Made by a program: the position numbers and the translations under genes. 38,773 nucleotides of DNA from Variovorax paradoxus (lineage in GTDB: Bacteria > Pseudomonadota > Gammaproteobacteria > Burkholderiales > Burkholderiaceae_C): positions 1-38,773 of the forward strand of contig NZ_JAGGNV010000013.1 in NCBI RefSeq assembly GCF_018614955.1, written 5' to 3'. Positions 34,099-38,773 of the stretch are shown here, in pieces. How positions within the stretch are numbered: the stretch's first letter is position 1; every line of letters starts with the position of its first letter. The notes below the pieces were generated by a model. The model saw only the letters and a list, made by a program, of their open reading frames with translations, did not search any database and was not told where the DNA came from.

Positions 34099-35008
34099 GG
34101 GGCCTGGTCTGAACGTCGATCAGCGAGGCGATGGTCTCCCGGATCCAGCGTTGGCCGCTGTGCCCGTGGCTGCGCTCGTGCCACACCATCCCCACTGCGA
34201 AGCCTTCCACCGGGAACGGGCAGTCGATCAACTTCAGCTGGTCGGCACGGTCGCGCACCAGCCGTTCCGGGACCAGTGCCACGAAGTCCGACTGCGACAC
34301 GATATCGGGGACGACCAGGAACGAAGCCGCCGACAGCACCACGTTGCGCTTGAGTCCGAAGGCAGCCAGGGCGTCGTCCACCGGCGTGACGAATCCGCCT
34401 CCGTGAAGGGACACGACGACATGCTCCAGCCCGACAAATTCCTCGACCGCGATCCCGGCCCGAAGCCGCGGATGCTTCCGCCGGCCGATGAGCACATAGC
34501 GCTCGTCGAACAGATGCCGGGTGCGAAGACTGGGCGGCGCAGCTTGCGGCGTCATGAGCGCCAGGTCGACATCGCCGCGCGCCATCTGCGCTTCCAGCTC
34601 GGGGATGTCCAGGTTGCGCTGCGCCACACGCACGCCGGGCGCCTTGGTCCTGAGTTCCACGACGAGCGGCTTGACCAACGCCGCGTGCAGGTAGTCCGTG
34701 CAGGCGATCGCGACGGTCAACCTGGCCTTGGCAGGGTTGAAGTTGCTGTGGGTGGCGACGGTGGCACGCACCTGATCGAGGGCCTGGCGCAAAGGGTCGA
34801 GCAGGTCGGCGGCCTTGGCGGTCGGCGTCATCCCGCGCTGTGCGGGAATGAGCAGCGGGTCGTCGAACACATCCCGCAGACGACTCAACTGCGCACTGAC
34901 CGCCGGTTGGCTCAGGTGCAGGCGGGCGGCCGCCTTCGTCACGTTCTGCTCCACCAGCAAGGCCTCGAGCGTGACCAGCAGATTGAGGTCGAGGCGTTTG
35001 CTATCCAT
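34037..35008 (-). CDS. LysR-family regulator
   Basis: The 323-residue protein has the LysR helix-turn-helix (residues about 6-65: LDLNLLVTLEALLVEQNVTKAAARLHLSQPAVSAQLSRLRD) and a type-2 periplasmic-fold effector domain. Its RLTVAIACTDYLHAALVKPL start and LRTRHLFDERYVLIGRRKHP resemble the NodD/NahR group. It is divergent from a quinone reductase (67-base gap), the usual set-up for control of that gene by a LysR protein. The domain should end near WIRETIASL. The following 20 or so residues (RPLTPSPTPSTPTRSTPRRR) are low-complexity and are the antisense of the permease 3' end. The original stop therefore seems lost. Confidence 0.85.
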   Translation of the reverse strand: MDSKRLDLNLLVTLEALLVEQNVTKAAARLHLSQPAVSAQLSRLRDVFDDPLLIPAQRGMTPTAKAADLLDPLRQALDQVRATVATHSNFNPAKARLTVAIACTDYLHAALVKPLVVELRTKAPGVRVAQRNLDIPELEAQMARGDVDLALMTPQAAPPSLRTRHLFDERYVLIGRRKHPRLRAGIAVEEFVGLEHVVVSLHGGGFVTPVDDALAAFGLKRNVVLSAASFLVVPDIVSQSDFVALVPERLVRDRADQLKLIDCPFPVEGFAVGMVWHERSHGHSGQRWIRETIASLIDVQTRPLTPSPTPSTPTRSTPRRRSR

Positions 35009-35075
35009 GCGATGGATGGTAGCCAAACATTCTTGCGATTTCACGGATGGCTGCGAGCGACCGAGACTTGGCCGC
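35009..35075. promoter_or_regulatory. Divergent LysR/quinone-reductase control region
   Basis: The 67-base gap between the two start codons contains the inverted arms AGCCA (35021-35025) and TGGCT (35048-35052), 22 bases apart. The region between them (AACATTCTTGCGATTTC) is AT-richer than its surroundings. This is where the LysR site should lie. The arms are short and the site is only a suggestion. Confidence 0.3.
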
Positions 35076-35855
35076 ATGAAGAAAGTCTTGATCGTCCACG
35101 CCCACCCCGAGCCCACATCGCTGACCCGGCAGCTCGTCGAGGTCTCCCGGCAGACGCTTCGGCAGCAAGGGCATGAAGTGCTGCAGTCGGACCTGTACGG
35201 CATGCGCTGGAAGGCGGTGTTCGACGAACACGACTTCCCCGCCCGTGCCGACAAGGAGCGGCTGTCCTTCGTGGACGAGTCCGGCCATTCCTATGCCAGC
35301 GGGCGCCAGGCCCCCGATATCGCCGCTGAGCAGCAGAAGGTGCTTGCCGCGGACGCGCTCATCTTTCAGTTTCCGCTTTGGTGGTATGGCATGCCGGCCA
35401 TCATGAAGGGGTGGCTGGACCGGGTGTGGGCCTACGGCCTCGCGTATGGCTACAAGAACGCCGGCAACACGTATCGCTACGGCGATGGCGCCTTCAAGGG
35501 CAAGCGGGCCATGCTGTGCGTCGCGGCCGGCGGGCCGGCGCAGGACTACTCGCCGCGAGGCATCAACGGGCCGCTCGAGCAGCTGCTCTTCCCCATCACG
35601 CACGGCTCGCTCTACTTCCCGGGCTTCGACGTGCTGCCAACATTCGCGGCCTATGGCGCCGGGCGGATGAGCGGGGAAGCGCTGAGCGCGACGAAGGAAG
35701 CCTGGCGCTCGCGCCTAGCGGGCCTCTTCGAGGACGCACCGATTCCCTTCCGGCAGCAGAACGGCGGGGACTATCCGGACGGGCATGTGCTGGCCAGCCA
35801 TGTCGCCATCGGCCAGAGCGGGTTGCCGGCGCATGTCGAATCTAGGGCCTGTTAA
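35076..35855 (+). CDS. NAD(P)H:quinone oxidoreductase, flavodoxin-like fold (NQO/KefF type)
   Basis: The 259-residue protein is a flavodoxin-like oxidoreductase. KVLIVHAHPEPTSLTRQLVE forms the FMN/FAD phosphate loop, FQFPLWWYGMPAIMKGWLDRVWAYGLAYGY the flavin-ring and dimer segment, and CVAAGGPAQDYSPRG the next loop. Family members reduce quinones or other electrophiles by two electrons, protecting cells from redox cycling. It starts 67 bases from the divergent LysR gene. The last residues (SRAC and the stop TAA) are encoded by the left arm of a perfect palindrome, so the native 3' end has been altered. Confidence 0.88.
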   Translation: MKKVLIVHAHPEPTSLTRQLVEVSRQTLRQQGHEVLQSDLYGMRWKAVFDEHDFPARADKERLSFVDESGHSYASGRQAPDIAAEQQKVLAADALIFQFPLWWYGMPAIMKGWLDRVWAYGLAYGYKNAGNTYRYGDGAFKGKRAMLCVAAGGPAQDYSPRGINGPLEQLLFPITHGSLYFPGFDVLPTFAAYGAGRMSGEALSATKEAWRSRLAGLFEDAPIPFRQQNGGDYPDGHVLASHVAIGQSGLPAHVESRAC

Positions 35856-35895
35856 CGCTATTTGCGGGGTCGCAAATAGCGTTAACAGGCCCTAG
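35842..35895. repeat. Perfect 54-bp palindrome with 25-bp arms (IS-end-like or terminator)
   Basis: Left arm 35842-35866 and right arm 35871-35895 are exact reverse complements around the 4-base loop GGGT (35867-35870). Each outer end is CTAG, and inside the arms are GGGCCTGTTAACGC and GCTATTTGCG. The element supplies the last codons and stop of the plus-strand quinone reductase and the TAG stop of the minus-strand membrane gene. In RNA it would be a very strong hairpin for both convergent transcripts, though no T-run follows. The CTAG ends fit the YTAR targets of IS5-type elements, so two fused terminal repeats of such an element is one explanation. Confidence 0.85.
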
Positions 35896-36521
35896 CGAAG
35901 CGCGATCAACAGCACGCCGGTGAGGGCCAGCACCGCGGTCCAGGCCTGGCGCGGCGCAATGCCGCTCAGCAGGCGAGGGTGCATGGCGACGCCGCGGCAT
36001 ACGCCGGTGGCGATGACGCCGGTCACGACCAGCATCGCAGCCGTGTGCACGCCGACGGCCGCCAGTGCCAGGAGCAACGAGCCCGACGCGGTGATCTCGC
36101 GCGCCGGATTGTCGCCAAGGCACAGCGGCACGAGCGCCGGTACCAGCATCAGCCCGGCCCCGTGCGTGGTGGCCATCAGAAAGGACCAGAGCGCGATGCC
36201 GGCGTGGCCGGCCTGCGTGCTGATTGGCGCGCGCTGCCCGGCGCCGCGCAGCCAACGGCAGGCCGCCGCGCCGACGAGCAGTGCGCCGGCCAAGCCCTGG
36301 ACCAGCGTGCGGTCCATCGACATGCCCTGTGCAAAGGCGCAGGCCACGATCGCAACCGACACGGCATGCCCAACGGCGATCGGCATCAGGGCCCGCAGCG
36401 CCTGCGCCCGGTCGCGCGAACGCAGGCCCCAGGCGGCGGCCCACATCCAGCCGGTGGCAGGGTTCAGCCCGTGAAGGGCGCCGACCCCCGCGACCGCCAG
36501 CCAGGGCCAAAGGCTTGCCAT
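35892..36521 (-). CDS. Polytopic inner-membrane protein of unknown function
   Basis: The 209-residue protein is mostly hydrophobic with about six membrane segments. Two conserved-looking His motifs lie in membrane segments, GALHGLNPATGWMWAAAWG near the start and LMATTHGAGLMLVPALVP in the second half. This recalls the His/Pro motifs of NicO/UreH/HupE-type metal carriers. I cannot place it in a named family. It starts 15 bases after the DUF899 gene, in the same transcript, so a shared function is likely. Its TAG stop is contributed by the CTAG at the end of the palindrome, so the original C-terminus may be changed by a few residues. Confidence 0.65.
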   Translation of the reverse strand: MASLWPWLAVAGVGALHGLNPATGWMWAAAWGLRSRDRAQALRALMPIAVGHAVSVAIVACAFAQGMSMDRTLVQGLAGALLVGAAACRWLRGAGQRAPISTQAGHAGIALWSFLMATTHGAGLMLVPALVPLCLGDNPAREITASGSLLLALAAVGVHTAAMLVVTGVIATGVCRGVAMHPRLLSGIAPRQAWTAVLALTGVLLIALR

Positions 36522-36536
36522 GACGCGTGCTCGATG

Positions 36537-37307
36537 TCAGTGGCAGCACGATCCGGCCGCACCCGCCGGCTTCGCGGCCGGCGCCGGCTCGTAGCGGTCG
36601 TGGTGGCGCACCCATGCCATGCCCTGGCCCGGGGCTTCGTCGCGGCCCTTGGGCGTGAGGTCCAGCATGTTGTAGGTGCCCATCATCACTTCCACGCCGC
36701 GCCCGTAGGTCGAGTAGGTGTGGAAGACCTCGCCCGCGTCGTCCTTGTAGAACACGCTGATGCCGGGCCACTCCTCCCCAACGAGGGGCCACTTGCCGTA
36801 GTTGTAGTCGATCTTTCCAGTGGCCACTTCCTCCGGCGTGAAGCTGACCTTGAAGTCGTAGTTGAAGTCGCTGCCATGCGAGGACACCCACTCGAACTGC
36901 CAGCCCATGCGCCGACGAAAGCGCTCGATCTCCGCCAGCGGCGCGCGCGAGATGGCCACGAACGTGACGTCGCGATGCGCCAGGTGCACGTTCATGCCGT
37001 CGGTGTGGTCGGCCATGTACGAGCAACTCGGGCAACCTTGCTCCGACCCCGGGGCGAGCATGAAGTGCTGCACCAGCAGCTGGCGGCGGCCCTCGAACAG
37101 ATCGGCGAGCGTGCGGCGGCCTTCGGGCGCGTCGAAGACGTAGTCCTTCTGGACTCGCTCCCACGGCAGCGCGCGGCGCTCGCGGGCGATCTGGTCGCGC
37201 AGGTGCGTGAGTTCCTTTTCGCGCGCCAGCAGCGTCTTGCGCTCGGCAAGCCATTGCTCCTTCGACACGACGGGGTGGTTCACTGTGCTTGCTTCGGTGG
37301 TGTTCAT
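36537..37307 (-). CDS. DUF899 thioredoxin-like protein
   Basis: The 256-residue cytoplasmic protein matches the DUF899 family: WLAERKTLLAREKELTHLRDQ, LPWERVQKDYVFDAPEGRRTLADLFEGRRQL, then the redox-type GSEQGCPSCSYMADH and later FNYDFKVSFTPEE and VFYKDDAGEVFHTYSTYGRG. The fold is thioredoxin-like with a CPSC motif in the active-site position. No enzymatic activity is established for the family. The C-terminus is GSCCH, giving an additional vicinal cysteine pair and His that could bind metal. AAGGAG lies 5-11 bases before the ATG. It is preceded by the propeller gene (26-base gap) and followed by the membrane gene (15-base gap). Confidence 0.88.
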   Translation of the reverse strand: MNTTEASTVNHPVVSKEQWLAERKTLLAREKELTHLRDQIARERRALPWERVQKDYVFDAPEGRRTLADLFEGRRQLLVQHFMLAPGSEQGCPSCSYMADHTDGMNVHLAHRDVTFVAISRAPLAEIERFRRRMGWQFEWVSSHGSDFNYDFKVSFTPEEVATGKIDYNYGKWPLVGEEWPGISVFYKDDAGEVFHTYSTYGRGVEVMMGTYNMLDLTPKGRDEAPGQGMAWVRHHDRYEPAPAAKPAGAAGSCCH

Positions 37308-37333
37308 GATTGCTCCTTGGCTCGAAGAGCCGT

Positions 37334-38008
37334 TCAAGAGGGGTGCTTCGGACGGCGCACGGCGCGGACCTTGCCGCTCGCGCCGCCGCCGCAATAGAAG
37401 AGGTCTGCGCCGTCGGATTCGAGCCCGCTGACGCCGATGCCGTGCGGCATCTCCAGCCGCTCGAGCACGGTGCCGCTCTTCGGGTCGATGCGGCGGAGTT
37501 CGCTTTCGTCGCCTTCCCAGGTTCCGTGCCACAGCTCGCCGTCGACCCAGGTCACGCCGGTGACGAAGCGGTTGGACTCGATGGTGCGAATGACGGCGCC
37601 GGTCGCCGGATCGATCTGGTGGATCTTGCGATCGCGGTACTGGCCCACCCACAGGCTGCCCTCGGCCCAGGTGAGCCCCGAGTCGCTCCCGTTGCCGGGC
37701 GCCGGGATCGACGCCACCACCTCGCCGGTGGCCGGATCGATCTTGTCGATGCGTGCCTCGGCGATCTGATAGAGGTGCTTGCCGTCGAAGGCGGTGCCGG
37801 CGTCGCCGGCGCATGCCAGCGTGCGCGCGGTCTCGCCGCTCTCGGGATCGAAGGCCACCAGCGAGGCCCCGGTGGCGGCCCAGACGCGCTGGCCGTCGTG
37901 GGTCACGCCGTGCACGGTGTCGGTGCCGGGGAAGGGGCCGTACTCGCGCACGATCTCGGCCGCACGCGGCGCGGGCTGGGATCTGTTCGTGCTTGTCTTG
38001 CTGCTCAT
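37334..38008 (-). CDS. Cytoplasmic beta-propeller protein (glutaminyl-cyclase/Vgb-like)
   Basis: The 224-residue protein is made of about five repeats of a propeller blade, seen as GVTHDGQRVWAATGASLVAFDPESGE, AFDGKHLYQIAEARIDKIDPATGE, TWAEGSLWVGQYRDRKIHQIDPATG, TWVDGELWHGTWEGDESELRRIDPKSG and GLESDGADLFYCGGGASG. The pattern x-LW-(I/V)-x-D-P-x-(T/S)-G resembles bacterial glutaminyl-cyclase-like and Vgb-type propellers. There is no signal peptide, so it should stay in the cytoplasm. The function is unknown. AAGGAG precedes the ATG, and the gene is the second of the minus-strand four-gene operon. Confidence 0.75.
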   Translation of the reverse strand: MSSKTSTNRSQPAPRAAEIVREYGPFPGTDTVHGVTHDGQRVWAATGASLVAFDPESGETARTLACAGDAGTAFDGKHLYQIAEARIDKIDPATGEVVASIPAPGNGSDSGLTWAEGSLWVGQYRDRKIHQIDPATGAVIRTIESNRFVTGVTWVDGELWHGTWEGDESELRRIDPKSGTVLERLEMPHGIGVSGLESDGADLFYCGGGASGKVRAVRRPKHPS

Positions 38009-38053
38009 CGTTGCTCCTTGTGGTGCGCCTCGGATCGGCGCCTGGAGACAACT

Positions 38054-38773
38054 CTATTCAATCGGGAGCGCAGCGGGGAGTAACAAGATCGTCGTGAATC
38101 CGGCGAGCGGCGGCGCCAGCCAGCGCTGCGCCCGGGCCCGCCCGATGGCGCGCACCCGTTCGGCGGCCTCGAGCTCGACCAGCGCGCGCTGGACGGTGCG
38201 CTGGCTGGCGCCCAGGGCCAGCGCCAGCGCCGAGGTCGACCAGGCCGCGCCGTCGGACAGCAGCGCCACCAGCGAGGCCTGGTCGCCGTCGATCGGCGGC
38301 GCCAGCACGACGACGTCGCGCGCGTCGCGCGGCCTGAGGACGAAGCCTCGCGCGGTGGCCTCGACCTGCGCCAGCGCTGCGACGAGCGCGCGCAGGCGGC
38401 CGATCTCGACCCGCAGGCGCGCTCGATGCGTCTCGTCGGGGCGGCGGATGCGGAACGCGCACGCGATCAAGGCTTCGCGATCGACATCGCCGGGCCAGGC
38501 CTCGGCGAGCGCGCGCGCCAATGCGAACAGCACCGGCCGGCGTGCCAGCGGCCGCCACGCGTCGCCGCTGCCCACCCCGCGACGGCAGGCATCGACCACC
38601 AGCGCGTTCGAGGCCAGGAGCGCTGCGACCTCGTCGAGGCGCAGCGCCTGCTCGCCGCCGTTGGAGAGGCGCCGGGCGGCGGGACGATCGAGCGCAGCCC
38701 GCGCCTCCGCCACTTCGGCCAGGAGCGCCGGCACGCGGGCGCGATCGGCCGCCTCGTGCGCGCGCGCGACCCC
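38054..38773 (-). CDS. Helix-turn-helix regulator (N-terminus outside window)
   Basis: The frame is open to the last base of the window, and the 240 residues seen are the C-terminal part of a larger protein; a GTG at 38734 is probably internal. The end holds a winged-helix (SLVALLSDGAAWSTSALALALGASQRTVQRALVELEAAERVRAIGRARAQRWL). The preceding helical region (RIRRPDETHRARLRVEIGRLRALVAALAQVEATARGFVL) is like a second winged-helix. It is Ala/Arg-rich like its neighbours. It lies 45 bases upstream of the propeller gene on the same strand, so it probably regulates this operon. I cannot name the family. Confidence 0.6.
   Translation of the reverse strand, partial: GVARAHEAADRARVPALLAEVAEARAALDRPAARRLSNGGEQALRLDEVAALLASNALVVDACRRGVGSGDAWRPLARRPVLFALARALAEAWPGDVDREALIACAFRIRRPDETHRARLRVEIGRLRALVAALAQVEATARGFVLRPRDARDVVVLAPPIDGDQASLVALLSDGAAWSTSALALALGASQRTVQRALVELEAAERVRAIGRARAQRWLAPPLAGFTTILLLPAALPIE

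Overview
The window reads as a chromosomal segment of a GC-rich betaproteobacterium. Coding style, 4-nt ATGA junctions and gene neighbourhoods (C-P lyase with PhnF and a DUF1045 gene, FCD-regulated sugar-acid genes, DUF899 genes) fit Burkholderiales, most likely Comamonadaceae such as Variovorax. That placement is inference. No rRNA, tRNA, CRISPR array, transposase or phage gene was found. Coding density is very high and nearly every gene pair abuts or overlaps.

Layout. 1-3784: the 3' end of a TPR-like protein, a remnant of a mandelate-racemase-type gene, a Tat-exported SMP-30/gluconolactonase, a small unknown, a secreted DUF4189 protein and an exported lipocalin/AttH-like protein. 3797-9601 (minus): the complete C-P lyase core phnGHIJKLM. 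It faces a plus-strand arm (9679-11676) of phnF, a DUF1045 2H-phosphoesterase-like gene and phnN. A GntR/HutC-type operator (TTGTATAGACAA) lies between the arms, so PhnF probably controls the cluster. 11684-12499: outer-membrane protein. 12871-18138: a four-gene operon for a 2-oxoacid oxidoreductase with its own NAD(P)H/FAD/ferredoxin subunit (KorC-like), a fused gamma-alpha subunit, a beta subunit and a CBS-domain protein. 18143-23252: glycosidase, GYD protein and a large SAM-cyclase-ATPase-TPR signalling protein. 23394-26060: TetR, MFS exporter and SDR. 26079-34098: aldonate dehydratase, erythronate-dehydrogenase-like SDR and FCD regulator, divergent from a four-gene sugar ABC transporter. 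34037-35855: LysR divergent from a quinone reductase. 35892-38773 (minus): HTH regulator (cut by the window end), beta-propeller, DUF899 protein and membrane protein.

The most novel signal is a pair of about 65-nt elements at two unrelated operon junctions, phnK/phnL and korC/korA. Each starts with an ATG overlapping the upstream stop (ATGA), contains a small hairpin with a compensatory base-pair change, and ends with a Shine-Dalgarno and the next start. They look like a dispersed intercistronic element that relays translation. Other points are a perfect 54-bp palindrome closing the quinone-reductase gene, signs that the LysR/quinone-reductase pair was inserted, a candidate replacement for PhnP in the phosphonate cluster, and several gene remnants.
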